Assembly (NCBI GenBank): GCA_043798715.1
Contig: JAZDOK010000013.1
Coordinates: forward strand, 1 to 64,000
Source of the DNA: JAZDOK01 sp043798715
GTDB taxonomy: Bacteria; Vulcanimicrobiota; JAZDOK01
Length of the DNA stretch: 64,000 nt
Direction: 5' to 3'
How positions within the stretch are numbered: position 1 is the stretch's first letter; every line of letters starts with the position of its first letter. The notes beneath the pieces are model-generated. The model had not been told where the DNA came from and did no database searches. It saw only the letters and a list, made by a program, of their open reading frames with translations. Shown piece after piece: positions 41,552-51,400 of the stretch. Both the position numbers and the translations under genes were made by a program.

Positions 41552-42418
41552 CTAGTAGGGCAGGCGGACCGAGTCGGCGGCCTTCCGGATTATTTCGTAA
41601 TCGAGAAATGAGGCCGCTGTAAATCCCCCCGCTCCGAGAGAGGTTAAAATCCGCTTCCCCCGCGGAGTCTTAAGGGATAGATGGAGCAAGGCCTTTCTGA
41701 CCTTGCCGGTCAGCCGCACATCCACTTGCCTGAAAGCTGCAAAACATCCTTCGGGATATGGCTCCGTGCGGACCACCTGCACGACCTCGATCCTGGGATA
41801 GTGCCGCCTCAGGGCAAGCCAGGCCCCCTCTTCGATAAAGGCCGCATCCAGCTTCCCATTGAAGAGTTTTTCCACGAGTTTTCCGGCTCCTCCTGAAACC
41901 AGGATGAGATGCATCATCTCCGGTTCAACTCCGACTTTATGGCAGAGCGCCGTCTGCGCCAGATAGCCGGGCACCGATTGCATCGAAGAGACACCGACCC
42001 TCTTCCCCCGAAGCTCCTCGGGAAAGGCGATGTGGCTATCTCTTCGTGCTACGATCAGGCCCCGCCTTCCGTTTTTTTTATCGGGCGAGAGCGCCCGGAC
42101 CAGAATCCGCGCCTTCCTGGTTCTTGCGATAGTGAGAAAAGAAAGGCCGTCCTGGAAGGAAAAATCCGCCCCGGCCCTTTCGATGGCGGGCAGAAAGTCC
42201 TGCGGCCGGTTCGAAACGACGGCTTCGAATCGGCAACCGGTCGCCTTTGAAAGATACTCAATCAGGGGTTGATATAAAACCCTGGAGGGCTTGAGGCTCT
42301 CCCGTGCCTGAAGTACAATTCTGTATATCCGGACTTTTTTAGCAGGCGCCGCCTTAAGATCGCCGTATGGTAATATAAGCAGGAGTAATCCGAAAACAAT
42401 AAAGAGAATTTTTTTCAT
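41552..42418 (-). CDS. PhnD-like periplasmic substrate-binding protein
   Basis: The 288-residue protein has a signal peptide (residues 1-23, hydrophobic core I-V-F-G-L-L-L-L-I-L). A phosphate/phosphonate-binding-type domain follows, with Y-Q-P-L-I-E-Y-L-S-K-A-T-G near residue 52, a central E-E-L-R-G-K-R-V-G-V-S-S segment and L-F-N-G-K-L-D-A-A-F-I-E-E-G. No ABC permease or ATPase is encoded here. The gene overlaps the last subunit gene of the hydrogenase-like complex by an ATGA junction, so it is translated with it. A role as a sensor or scavenging protein linked to that complex is possible; the ligand is unknown. Confidence 0.8.
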   Translation of the reverse strand: MKKILFIVFGLLLLILPYGDLKAAPAKKVRIYRIVLQARESLKPSRVLYQPLIEYLSKATGCRFEAVVSNRPQDFLPAIERAGADFSFQDGLSFLTIARTRKARILVRALSPDKKNGRRGLIVARRDSHIAFPEELRGKRVGVSSMQSVPGYLAQTALCHKVGVEPEMMHLILVSGGAGKLVEKLFNGKLDAAFIEEGAWLALRRHYPRIEVVQVVRTEPYPEGCFAAFRQVDVRLTGKVRKALLHLSLKTPRGKRILTSLGAGGFTAASFLDYEIIRKAADSVRLPY

Positions 42419-42912
42419 CTTGCAGGTACTTCCTCCGCGCTTCTGTTGCTGATCAGGCTCTCTCTTGAGACCTTAATTGGAAGCAGACCCAAAGAAACCG
42501 CCAGGGCGTGAAGAATCGCCTCCGGCCTGGGAGGACAGCCGGGAACATAAAAATCAACGGGCAGCAGTCCGTCGAGCGGTCCGGCTGACTCTTCCCGGTC
42601 GAAGCAGATCCCGCCGCCGCAGGCGCAGGCCCCCACCGCCAACACCTTCCCGGCTCCGGGAAGGGCCTCGGCGACTTCAAGCAGTCCGGAGGCCGTCCTC
42701 CTGGTTAAAGTCCCCGAGACTAAAAACGCATCGGCATGGCGGGGAGAGGAGACCAGGCGGATTCCAAGGCGGGCGGCATCATAATAGGGCGTCATCGCAT
42801 CCAGAATCTCCAGGTGGCACCCACGGCACCCGCCGGAAAGCCAGGGATAGATCCACAGGGATCGCCTCCGGCCCCTTTTACACATGATCTTCAGAAATTC
42901 CCTTATATTCAC
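42415..42912 (-). CDS. Group 4 hydrogenase-type small subunit (NuoB/HycG/HyfI-like)
   Basis: This 165-residue protein carries a 4Fe-4S cluster like the N2 cluster of complex I. The ligands are seen as G-G-C-R-G-C-H-L-E-I, V-G-A-C-A-C-G-G-G and V-P-G-C-P-P-R-P-E. The spacing (C-x-x-C instead of the tandem C-C of NuoB) is the hydrogenase-branch form. It would pass electrons from the ferredoxin-like subunit to the large subunit's site. Overlaps of ATGA type join it to the ferredoxin gene upstream and the PhnD-like gene downstream. Confidence 0.9.
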   Translation of the reverse strand: MNIREFLKIMCKRGRRRSLWIYPWLSGGCRGCHLEILDAMTPYYDAARLGIRLVSSPRHADAFLVSGTLTRRTASGLLEVAEALPGAGKVLAVGACACGGGICFDREESAGPLDGLLPVDFYVPGCPPRPEAILHALAVSLGLLPIKVSRESLISNRSAEEVPAR

Positions 42913-43310
42913 TTCTCCTCCTGCCCGGCTGAAGAGCCAGGCACCGGCTTGAATCTCCCCTCCGCCTCAAGCTCCTGCGGGGATCCGGCGGTGTTTTCAA
43001 ACTCCCGGCTGAAGGAGACCGCGCCTTCGGGACAGGCATGCATACAGCTTCCGCAGAAAAGACAACGCCTCCATTCCATACGGAAAGACATTTCTTCCCC
43101 CTCGCTTGAAATACGGATGAGGCGTGCGGGACAGGCGGCAGCACACCTTCCGCAGGCGGAACAACGGCTCAAATCCACCTTGAGCCTTCCGCGAAAATTG
43201 ACCGGAGGGAGGATCGGCTCGATAAAATCCTTTCCTCGCGGGTAACCGAGGCTGACCACTCCGGCCTTAAGACAGTACAGCGCCTCCCGGATCGCACTCA
43301 TGACCTCCAT
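42909..43310 (-). CDS. Two 4Fe-4S ferredoxin subunit (NuoI/HyfH-like)
   Basis: The 133-residue protein has two cluster motifs: C-S-A-C-G-R-C-A-A-A-C-P and C-L-F-C-G-S-C-M-H-A-C-P. Around them lie the N-terminal helix and the 'P-V-N-F-R-G' loop of NuoI/HyfH proteins. ATG 43310 overlaps the stop of the upstream membrane subunit gene (TGATG), which fixes the start; the frame continues upstream only as an artefact. It is the electron-entry subunit of the complex and probably accepts from reduced ferredoxin. Confidence 0.9.
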   Translation of the reverse strand: MEVMSAIREALYCLKAGVVSLGYPRGKDFIEPILPPVNFRGRLKVDLSRCSACGRCAAACPARLIRISSEGEEMSFRMEWRRCLFCGSCMHACPEGAVSFSREFENTAGSPQELEAEGRFKPVPGSSAGQEEK

Positions 43311-44203
43311 CACCCGCCTTTCAACGCCAGCGCCAGGGCCGCCGCTGCGCACAGAATAAGGACTTTGAAAATAGTCTGCTCTGTTTCTCTTCTTAAAGAT
43401 GGCCGGAAAGAGGCCAGGAAAGATGCGGGAATAAAGACCGCCAGAACCTTGAGCAGGTGGAACGCCATGTTTCCCACAGAGGAAGTAAGGAGCGGCCATG
43501 GGAAAAACACCTGAACAAAGAGCGAGGCCTGGATAAATTTCATGGCCGGAAAGAGCCAGCGGAAAATAGCCAGCCGGGGGCCGCTCAGGGATGCCAGGTG
43601 CGCCTCCTGCTCCGGATCGCCGCGGAAAAAGCGGGCCAGCTGAATCTGAAGAGCCAGGAAGGCTGCAAGAGAGGCAACCCCGGCAGAGAGGGAAAACCCA
43701 TTGGTCCCCACCCAGGGGACGATGCGAAAAATCTGGAGGGAATGGGCCCGAACTGCGACTGTAAAAAGAGCCAGAAAGAAGGTCGTCTCCTCCAGCAGAA
43801 AGGTCGTGAAAAACCCCGGGATGGAGTTTTCAGTCTGGCCGGATGACGAAAAAATTCGCTCCAGGGAACGGGCGATGGGCACCATAAGAAAGAGGGAAAA
43901 CAGGAAAGCCAGATCGGCTCCGTCTTTGAGGGGAAGTCCTAATCCCATGGGGACCGCCAGCGCCGAAAGGCCCACTGCCGCCAGGGAGGCTGCGGGAACC
44001 AGATTCCGGGCGGAACTTATTCCGGGAATGTGATCCTCCCTGGAAAGCAGTTTGATCTGATCGAAAAAAGGCTGAAAGAGGCTGGCTCCCCTTCTGGATT
44101 GGGCCCTGGCCAGCACAAATTTAATAAGGAACCCCTCGAGGAGGAGAGGCGCCAGAAGGGCCGCCGCCAGATTATATATTCCGGGCCAGATGAGGGGCGT
44201 CAA
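43310..44203 (-). CDS. NuoH/HyfC-like membrane subunit
   Basis: The 297-residue membrane protein has about eight hydrophobic segments and the family's cytoplasmic loop R-R-G-A-S-L-F-Q-P-F-F-D-Q-I-K-L. The acidic helix F-L-L-E-E-T-T-F-F-L is also present. In complex I and hydrogenases this subunit joins the peripheral arm to the ion-pumping arm. The start is TTG 44203 with GAGAGGAG at 9-nt spacing; there is no better ATG. It lies 27 nt after the large-subunit gene. Confidence 0.88.
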   Translation of the reverse strand: MTPLIWPGIYNLAAALLAPLLLEGFLIKFVLARAQSRRGASLFQPFFDQIKLLSREDHIPGISSARNLVPAASLAAVGLSALAVPMGLGLPLKDGADLAFLFSLFLMVPIARSLERIFSSSGQTENSIPGFFTTFLLEETTFFLALFTVAVRAHSLQIFRIVPWVGTNGFSLSAGVASLAAFLALQIQLARFFRGDPEQEAHLASLSGPRLAIFRWLFPAMKFIQASLFVQVFFPWPLLTSSVGNMAFHLLKVLAVFIPASFLASFRPSLRRETEQTIFKVLILCAAAALALALKGG

Positions 44204-44230
44204 TTAACCATACTCCTCTCAACCATCTTC

Positions 44231-45631
44231 TCACCTCTCCAGGCAGGAAAAACATGGATTAAAGCTCCAGAGGGCCGTGGGCAGATCCTCCCGGGAAGTT
44301 CCCGGAAGCGCCGTCGCCGCCGCCTGCAGGTTCATGATCTCCGGCGAGCGCACCCGCCAGCTGGCCGGGCGGTTTTTTTCGCCTGTTCGCACGTAATGAA
44401 TGACCTCCCCCTCCGGTCCCTCCGCCAGGCCGAACCCCTCGCGCCCGGGCTGGATCGCGCCCGCCGGAGAAAAAATGGGTCCTTCAGGCATGGCAGTAAG
44501 TACAGAGTGGATGAGGCCGATGGATTCCGAAATTTCCGCGAGGCGCACAAAAAAGCGGGCCGGCGCGTCCCCGGAAAATTCCATCCCGGAGGCGCGGGCC
44601 ACGGCCCCCACCGCTCCCAGGCGGAGGGCGTCTTCCCGGGAGAGAGTACCGCAATTTTTGAATTTTTTTCTGAAGAGTAAATCTTGCGAGAACGCCCGGG
44701 TGAAGCGCTCCAGGTCATGCTCAAGCTCCTCAAGAGTGATGACAAGCTCCGAGAGGCCCTCGGGGCGAATGTCGCTTTCAAGGCCGCCCACCCGGTTCAG
44801 TCCGCAGTTCATGCGATTTCCGCACAGGGATTCGCTCAGCCACATCAGGGGCTCCCGCATCCGGAAGGCCTGCATGAAAAAGGTTTCAAACCCCGCAATC
44901 CGCCCGGCCAGCCCCAGCCAGAGCAAATGGCTCTTGATCCGCTCCAACTCCAGGAGAATGGTGCGGACGGCGCGGGCCCTCGGAGGCGCCTCAAGCGCAA
45001 TGGCCGCCTCCACCGCCCGGCAGAAAGCGGTGCTGTGACTGAAACCCGCCAGAGCGCAGATCCGCTCCGCCGCAAAGGGAAGCGCTCCATAATCCAGGGC
45101 TTCCTCTCCCAGGCGCTCTATCCCCCGCCGTATGAAGAAGCCCTCCCAGCGAAAGAGCCGCACTTTCTCATTTGTAAGAACTATGGAAAAACCCGCCGGC
45201 TCCACCAGGGAAGGGAGGATAGCCTGCGGCGAAAGGACGATCTCCCCTTCGGCTTCACCGGCCGCCTTGGGAGAAAACCCCAGATGGCCGGAAAAAGTAA
45301 GGCCCAAAGTCGCCGCGATCTCTTCCTCAAAAAGAGAGGCCGAGGGGATAATAGGAGTGATGGAGGGGAAAGAGGCGCATCCCCCCTCGAGGGAGCACTC
45401 CAGAACCATCATAATGGACCCGGCGGAAAAACCATAAAGAAGGCGAAGAGAGTCCTTCTGCCGGACCGCCGTTAAGAAGAGGAAACGCCAATTTCCGCTC
45501 CGGGAAACTTTCTCAACCGCGTCGGGCAGCTTCTCGCTGAAGACCTGAAAATAATGCTGGCCGGAAGCAGCCTCCCGTTCATCCAGGAGGGCGTTTCCAA
45601 GAATGTTTTTAAGTTCATCCAGTATCTGCAT
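44231..45631 (-). CDS. Fused NuoC/NuoD-like large subunit with incomplete NiFe ligands
   Basis: The product has 466 residues. A divergent NuoC/30-kDa-like domain (~1-130) is followed by a HycE/HyfG-like 49-kDa domain. In NiFe hydrogenases the N-terminal ligand motif is C-G-I-C; here it reads R-I-C-A-L-A-G-F-S-H, keeping the first Cys only. The C-terminal motif survives as N-P-C-F-S-C (usually D-P-C-x-x-C). With three of four cysteines, a standard Ni-Fe site is unlikely. Loss of cysteine ligands is characteristic of energy-converting hydrogenase-related (Ehr) complexes and of Mbx/Mbs relatives. Its stop and start codons abut those of its neighbours, which indicates one operon. The substrate reduced at this site is unknown. 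Confidence 0.88.
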   Translation of the reverse strand: MQILDELKNILGNALLDEREAASGQHYFQVFSEKLPDAVEKVSRSGNWRFLFLTAVRQKDSLRLLYGFSAGSIMMVLECSLEGGCASFPSITPIIPSASLFEEEIAATLGLTFSGHLGFSPKAAGEAEGEIVLSPQAILPSLVEPAGFSIVLTNEKVRLFRWEGFFIRRGIERLGEEALDYGALPFAAERICALAGFSHSTAFCRAVEAAIALEAPPRARAVRTILLELERIKSHLLWLGLAGRIAGFETFFMQAFRMREPLMWLSESLCGNRMNCGLNRVGGLESDIRPEGLSELVITLEELEHDLERFTRAFSQDLLFRKKFKNCGTLSREDALRLGAVGAVARASGMEFSGDAPARFFVRLAEISESIGLIHSVLTAMPEGPIFSPAGAIQPGREGFGLAEGPEGEVIHYVRTGEKNRPASWRVRSPEIMNLQAAATALPGTSREDLPTALWSFNPCFSCLER

Positions 45632-47332
45632 TTATTTGTCCTGTCCCCGCCAAAGTGGCGCCTTAAGACAGACTCCGTCCCCCATGCGGTAGAGTGAGCA
45701 GGCCAGGCCGGTAAGAATGATCCATAGAATCCCGATTAGAAGAGGAGACCATTCCCCGCCGCCGGTGAGGGTTATCTGCCACGGAGAATTTCCGAAGAGA
45801 GAGCCGAAAGGGGGAAGATAGCCGGACGGGAAAAGTCCGCTCATCCCCAGGGAGACCAGCTTAAGAGTTAAAACCGGAAAAAGAAAAAGAGCCAGGCAGA
45901 GGAGAGCCAGGACCGCCCGGGATAAATCCATGGCCCCGCAGGCCTTAGGCCGGCTGTCAGGCTCCGCCTGCCGAAAGACGAGAAAGGAGACCAATTTGAG
46001 AAGGCAGGCCGGCACCAGGACGGCGGCAAAGAGGGTGCCCAGGCCCAGGCCCAGGCAGAGCGTAAGTTCGATCCCCCCGAAAAATCCGGCCTGAAGGAGA
46101 AGCCAGCGGCCGGCGAAACCTCCGAACAAAGGAAGCCCGGCGGCCGAAAGAAGAGCCGTCGAAAGAAGAATGACCTCTGAAGCGCCCCGACTGCTCCCCG
46201 TCGGGGAAGAAGCGGAATTCATCGAAAGAAAAAGAATCGCGGCGCTAAGCACGTGGACGAACAGAAGAAGAAATGCCGAGGCCAGGCTCAGCGCGGAGAC
46301 GGCCGGATCGATGCGCAGGAAGGAGACCGCCGTTCCCAGGCCCACCAGGATGAGGCCCACCTGGGCGCGGCAGAGAAAAGCCAGAAGGCCCTCGCCTCCC
46401 GGCTCTTTAAGAGCCTTGAGGCACCCTCCGATAAGAAAGAAGAGCCCCAGAAAAGCCAGGGCCCACCCCCAGAAGTATGCGGGCCTAAGAAAGAGGAGCA
46501 TCCCCGGGAAAACCCTGAGCAGGCCGTAAAGGCCCAGGGGGGATAAGCCGCAGAAGATGAGTGCCAGGACCGGGGGCGAACAGGAGAGCTCTTTCTCCTG
46601 TTCTAAACGAAAAATTGAAAGTGTTCCGGCTCTCGCTCCGAAGCCGATTAAGAAGAAGGTCAGAAGGAGAAACAAAACCACCGGCATTCTCACTGCTATC
46701 TTCCCCATTGCACCCTGGATGAGCTCAAAGCTCCAGCCGCCGGAAAAGAGCGCCAGGGAGAGGAGGGGAGCCAGAATCAGAATAAGCGCGGCGTGCTCGA
46801 TCAGGAGGAATCGCCGGGAGAAAACGCTCGTTTTGGGGAAGGAGGGAAAAAGAAGCAGGCAGGAAGCCAGAGTCGCCGTTTCCCAGAAAAGAAGAAAAAA
46901 CAGCATGTCCCGGAGGGAGACACAGAAAAACAGGGAGATAAGAAGAAGGTGGATGGATGGATAATACCGGCGAAAAACGTCATCGGAAAACCCGCGGCCA
47001 AACTCCCTGGAAAACCAGGTGACGACAACTCCCAGAAGCGAAAAAAGAAGGAGAAAAAAGACCGCAGTACCATCGAGCCGCAGTAAGAAAGAAGCCTTAA
47101 GAGGCGTCAGAGAAAAAAGCGGACGGGCCGGGAGGATGCCCAGATCCTTGACAAAGACCGCTGCATATATAATGAAGATAAGAGATGCCAGGTGGGAGAG
47201 CATGGAGATAAAAGCGCTTATGGAGCGCTTTTTGCCAAGAAAGAGAAGGGCCGTCCCGCCCAGCGCCAGACAAGCCGAAGCGCACAGAAAGGCCGCCTGC
47301 GGGCTTATGGCCGAAATCACTGCCTGTTTCAT
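45632..47332 (-). CDS. Antiporter-like proton/sodium-pumping subunit (NuoL/M/N, HyfB-like)
   Basis: This 566-residue protein has about 14 membrane segments. Family landmarks are a long region F-R-R-Y-Y-P-S-I-H-L-L-L-I with a following L-L-F-W-E-T-A-T, where E is the conserved pump glutamate. A later G-A-R-A-G-T-L-S-I-F also fits. It is the only antiporter-like subunit in the operon, fewer than in Hyf or complex I. It would translocate H+ or Na+ when the peripheral arm turns over. It is the first gene of the complex; the ketopantoate reductase-like gene ends 36 nt upstream on the same strand. Confidence 0.88.
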   Translation of the reverse strand: MKQAVISAISPQAAFLCASACLALGGTALLFLGKKRSISAFISMLSHLASLIFIIYAAVFVKDLGILPARPLFSLTPLKASFLLRLDGTAVFFLLLFSLLGVVVTWFSREFGRGFSDDVFRRYYPSIHLLLISLFFCVSLRDMLFFLLFWETATLASCLLLFPSFPKTSVFSRRFLLIEHAALILILAPLLSLALFSGGWSFELIQGAMGKIAVRMPVVLFLLLTFFLIGFGARAGTLSIFRLEQEKELSCSPPVLALIFCGLSPLGLYGLLRVFPGMLLFLRPAYFWGWALAFLGLFFLIGGCLKALKEPGGEGLLAFLCRAQVGLILVGLGTAVSFLRIDPAVSALSLASAFLLLFVHVLSAAILFLSMNSASSPTGSSRGASEVILLSTALLSAAGLPLFGGFAGRWLLLQAGFFGGIELTLCLGLGLGTLFAAVLVPACLLKLVSFLVFRQAEPDSRPKACGAMDLSRAVLALLCLALFLFPVLTLKLVSLGMSGLFPSGYLPPFGSLFGNSPWQITLTGGGEWSPLLIGILWIILTGLACSLYRMGDGVCLKAPLWRGQDK

Positions 47333-47368
47333 TAATGACGTTTTCGAGGAGAGGAATTCTTTTCCCTT

Positions 47369-48418
47369 TTACGGGCGGGCCTTCATCTTGAGGTAATAAT
47401 CGTAGAGCTTCTCGGGGTGCTTCCGGAATGCTGGCCAGGGAGCTCGTCCCCCGGATATATCCATGATCACTGTTAAAAGAAGCTCATTGGCGGGAGCTTT
47501 CAGCCCGAGGCGGGCCGCCTGCTCCACGACGGCTCCATTTAGAAAGGTGACCTCCAGCTTCTTGCGGCCCGCTGCCAGGTCAAGGTACAGGGAAGGCATC
47601 TTGGAGCCCCTCCCCCCGCCGATTTTTTTGCCGAGAACAGACCTCAGGAGCGATGGCGACAAGGCCTGAAAAAGAATGGCCATTATATTGAGCGGAAACC
47701 CCGGCAGATCGGACGTAGGAATCCTCTGTTTCTTCATGACCTTCAAGGCCTCGCAGACGGCCGCCTTCTCGATCTCAACCATGCGCAGATCATCGAAGAC
47801 TTCCGAGGGAAGCGTATTCAGAATGGCGCAGGATGCGTTGCATATGATATTGAGAAGCAGCTTTGACCACTTGAGGCTCCGGTAGTCGGAAATAGTTTTC
47901 GTCACAAAACCAGCCGCGCGAAGCGCTTTCGTCACAGGTGCAAAATCTTTTCCCGGCGCCATCGGCGCCAGGCCCAGTCCACCCTTTTGTTCCGCCACCT
48001 CGATGTCGGCGGGTTTCCCGACCGTAACCGGAAGCGTGAGAATCCCGGCCAGGACCTTCTCCGTGCCGAAGACGCCGGCCAGGGCCTCCTCGTTTCCGAT
48101 CCCGTTCTGGAAGGTAAGAACCCGGGAAAACTTCCCGGAAATTTTCTTGAACGGCGATGCGGCCTCAACCGTGTCATAGGCTTTGACCGCCATGATCAGA
48201 AGGTCGAAGGGCTCACCCGTCAATTCATCAACGGAACGCACCCGGGACAGGCCCTTTATGTTGCGTACGAGGCCGTTCTCCCGGAGGATGATCCCTTCTG
48301 ATGCGAGGAAGGCCCCATGATCGGCCTTCTCCATGAATGTCACCGAATGTCCGTCCAGAGACAGCTTGCCCCCGATGAGACACCCGATGGCCCCGGCCCC
48401 GACCACTAAAATCTTCAT
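47369..48418 (-). CDS. Ketopantoate reductase-like dehydrogenase
   Basis: The 349-residue protein belongs to the PanE/ApbA family. The N-terminal Rossmann motif is V-V-G-A-G-A-I-G-C-L-I-G-G-K-L, followed by L-L-I-M-A-V-K-A-Y-D-T-V-E-A and F-Q-N-G-I-G-N-E-E. The C-terminal helical domain has S-K-L-L-L-N-I-I-C-N-A and a final A-P-A-N-E-L-L-L-T-V-I-M-D. PanE reduces 2-dehydropantoate with NADPH, but many homologues act on other 2-oxo acids. No other pantothenate gene is nearby. Confidence 0.85.
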   Translation of the reverse strand: MKILVVGAGAIGCLIGGKLSLDGHSVTFMEKADHGAFLASEGIILRENGLVRNIKGLSRVRSVDELTGEPFDLLIMAVKAYDTVEAASPFKKISGKFSRVLTFQNGIGNEEALAGVFGTEKVLAGILTLPVTVGKPADIEVAEQKGGLGLAPMAPGKDFAPVTKALRAAGFVTKTISDYRSLKWSKLLLNIICNASCAILNTLPSEVFDDLRMVEIEKAAVCEALKVMKKQRIPTSDLPGFPLNIMAILFQALSPSLLRSVLGKKIGGGRGSKMPSLYLDLAAGRKKLEVTFLNGAVVEQAARLGLKAPANELLLTVIMDISGGRAPWPAFRKHPEKLYDYYLKMKARP

Positions 48419-48454
48419 GCCAGAGATGTTCTCCTATTCATAGTTGTATTCCTT

Positions 48455-51400
48455 TCACGCCCACTCCCCGCACAGTAGTTCCGCCTGTTCGAGGACCGTC
48501 TGAGTGGCCTTATCCTGCTTATCCGGCGGGTAGCCGTACTTGCGCAGAATGCGCTTCACTATGGCGCGCATCTTTGCCCGCACCGACTCGCGCACCGTCC
48601 AATCAATGGCGACGTTGTTCCGCACCGCCGTAACCAGCTCCCGGGCAATGGTCTTTAAAGTCTCATCTCCCAGAACTTTCACCGCGCTGTCGTTAACTTC
48701 GAGGGCGTCGTAGAAGGCGACTTCATCATCCGAAAGGCCCAGGTTTTCTCCCCGCTGACCGGCCTCCCGGATCTCGCGAGCCAGCCCGATGAGTTCCTCG
48801 ATGATCTGCGCCGTCTCCACCGCGCGGTTCTGGTAGCGCCGGACCGCCAGCTCCAGCATCTCCGAGAAATTACGCGCCTGGATAAGGTTCGTCCGGGTCC
48901 GAATGCGGATTTCATCTTTCAGAAGCTTCTGGAGGGCCTCCACCGCCAGGTTCCTGTATGGCAGCCCCTGCACCTCCGCCAGAAACTCCTCTGAAAGAAT
49001 GGAGAGGTCCGGTTTTTTGAGGCCCGCCACCTCGAAGATATCCACCACCTCATCCGAAGAGATGGCCCGGGAGACAATCTGTCTGATGGCGTGATCCAGG
49101 TCGTCCTGGAAGCGGCCGCCTGCCGCGGATAGTTTGGCCAAGCCCGCCCGCACCGTCTGGAAGAAGGCGACCTCTTCACGAATGCGCTCCGCCTCCTCGT
49201 GCGGCACGGAGAGTGCAAACGCCCGCGAGAGGGCCGTCACGGCGGAAAGAAGACGTGTCTTTCCTTCCGGCAGGGCCAGGATATGGTTCTGAGCCGGAGG
49301 GAGAAGGGCGAGGCGCCCGGCCGGTTTTCCTGAAAACCACGCCCCATAATCGAACCCCGCGAAAAGATCCCGGCAGACCTCGTACTTTTCCAGCATCGCG
49401 GCCACCGCCTCCGCCTGGTCGAAGACTGCTTCTCCTCTTCCCCCGCTCCCGATATAGTCGGCCAGGGCCCGGCGCAGGCCGTCGGCAATACCCAGGTAGT
49501 CCACAACCAGCCCGCCCGGCTTGTCGCGGAAGACCCGGTTCACCCGGGCGATGGCCTGCATGAGGCCGTGCCCCTGCATCGGCTTGTCCAGGTACATCGT
49601 GTGCAGGCAGGGGGCGTCAAAGCCCGTGAGCCACATGTCGCGCACGATCACGACCTTGAAGGGATCGTCCGGTTTCTTGAGCCGATCTCTTAATTTATCC
49701 CTTCGATCTTTCGTGCGGATGTGTTCCTGCCAACCTTCCGGATCGGACGCAGAGCCCGTCATAACGATCTTAAGGGCTCCCTCTGAGTCGCCTGCGCCGT
49801 GCCACTCGGGGCGCAGGCTGATAAGAGCGTTGTAGAGTTCCACGCAGATTCGCCGGCTCATGCAGACAATCATGGCCTTGCCTTCCATTGTATCCTGACG
49901 CCGGTCGAAATGTGACAGGAGGTCCCGGGCGACGAGATTAAGGCGTGTCTCCGCACCCACCACCGCCTCAAGCGCTGCCCACTTCGACTTGAGCTTCTCC
50001 TTGCGCTCGACCTCCTCCCCCTCCGTCACCTCCTCGAACTCCGCGTCCACGCGGGGCTTCTCGGCTTCCGGTAGCTCCAGCTTTGCCAGGCGGCTCTCGT
50101 AGTAGATTCGCACCGTCGCCCCATCGTCAACCGCCTGCTTAATGTCGTAGATGCTGATGTAATCGCCGAAGACCGCCCGGGTGTTGCGGTCCGAAAGCTC
50201 GATTGGGGTGCCGGTGAAACCAATGAAGGAGGCCTTGGGGAGGGCGTCTCTAAGGTGCCTCGCGAATCCGTCTATGAAATCGTACTGGCTCCGGTGAGCC
50301 TCGTCCGCTATGACCACGATGTTGCGGCGGTCCGAAAGGAGTGGGTGTCGGTCGCCTTTTTCTTCGGGGAAAAACTTCTGCACGGTCGTAAAGACCACTC
50401 CGCCGGAGGCGACCGATAGCAGCTCGCGCAGGTGTTTTCGGCTCTCCGCCTGAACCGGAGCCTGCCGGAAAACCTCCGCACAGCGGCAGAAAGTGCCGAA
50501 GAGCTGGCCGTCGAGATCGTTCCTATCCGTGAGGACCACCAGCGTCGGGTTCTCCATCGCGCTCTCCAGCACGATCCTCCCGGCGAAAAAGACCATCGTG
50601 AGGCTCTTTCCGGATCCCTGCGTGTGCCAGACCACGCCGCAGCGGCGATCGCCTTGCGGCCGGGAGGCCGCAACCGCAGTCTCCACCGCCCGGTTCACCG
50701 CGTGGAACTGGTGGTAGCCCGCGATCTTTTTTTGAAGAACGCCGCCGTCGGATTCCTCAAAGACGATGAAGTGCCGGAGGAGTTGGAGGAATCTCTCCCG
50801 CTCGAACATCCCCCGGACGAGGACCTCAAGCTGAAGAAGGTTTTCCGAGGCGGGCTCCCGCCCATCGATCGTCTTCCAGGGGAGAAACCACTCTTTCCCG
50901 GCCGTAAGCGAGCCCATACGGGCTCCACAGCCGTCGGAGACGACAAGCGCTTCGTTGAAGGAAAAGAGCGAGGGAATCTGCTGCTTGTAGGTCTGCAGTT
51001 GGTTGTAGGCCGTCCAGACCGTCGCGTTCTCGTCGGCGGGGTTCTTGAGCTCGAACACGGCCACCGGCAGGCCGTTCAGAAAAATCACCACATCCGGCCT
51101 CCGGTTCCACTGACCCTCGATCATGGCAAACTGGTTCACCGCCAGCCAGTCGTTCTCGTCCGGATGCTCGAAGTCCGCCAGTCGCGCCTTATCGTAAATA
51201 ATGCGGCCATCGGCCAGGTACTCGACGTCCGCGCCCTCCACCAGCATCCGGTGGAAGAGGCGGTTCGCCTGAACGAGGGAGGGGGAAGAGACCCGGGCGA
51301 CCTTGCGGAAGGCGTCTTCGAGCGCCTCCGGCGGCAAAGCCGGATTGAGACGGCACAGGGCTGATCTCAGGCGCTCCGGAAGAAACGACTCAGCGAAAGA

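Noticed and set aside
43311..43499. N-terminal extension of the ferredoxin subunit
   Set aside because: The extra 63 residues overlap the membrane-subunit gene and show no conservation signs; the TGATG junction marks the natural start.
50432..51364. 310-codon open frame on the plus strand inside hsdR
   Set aside because: Antisense to the conserved nuclease and helicase motifs of hsdR.
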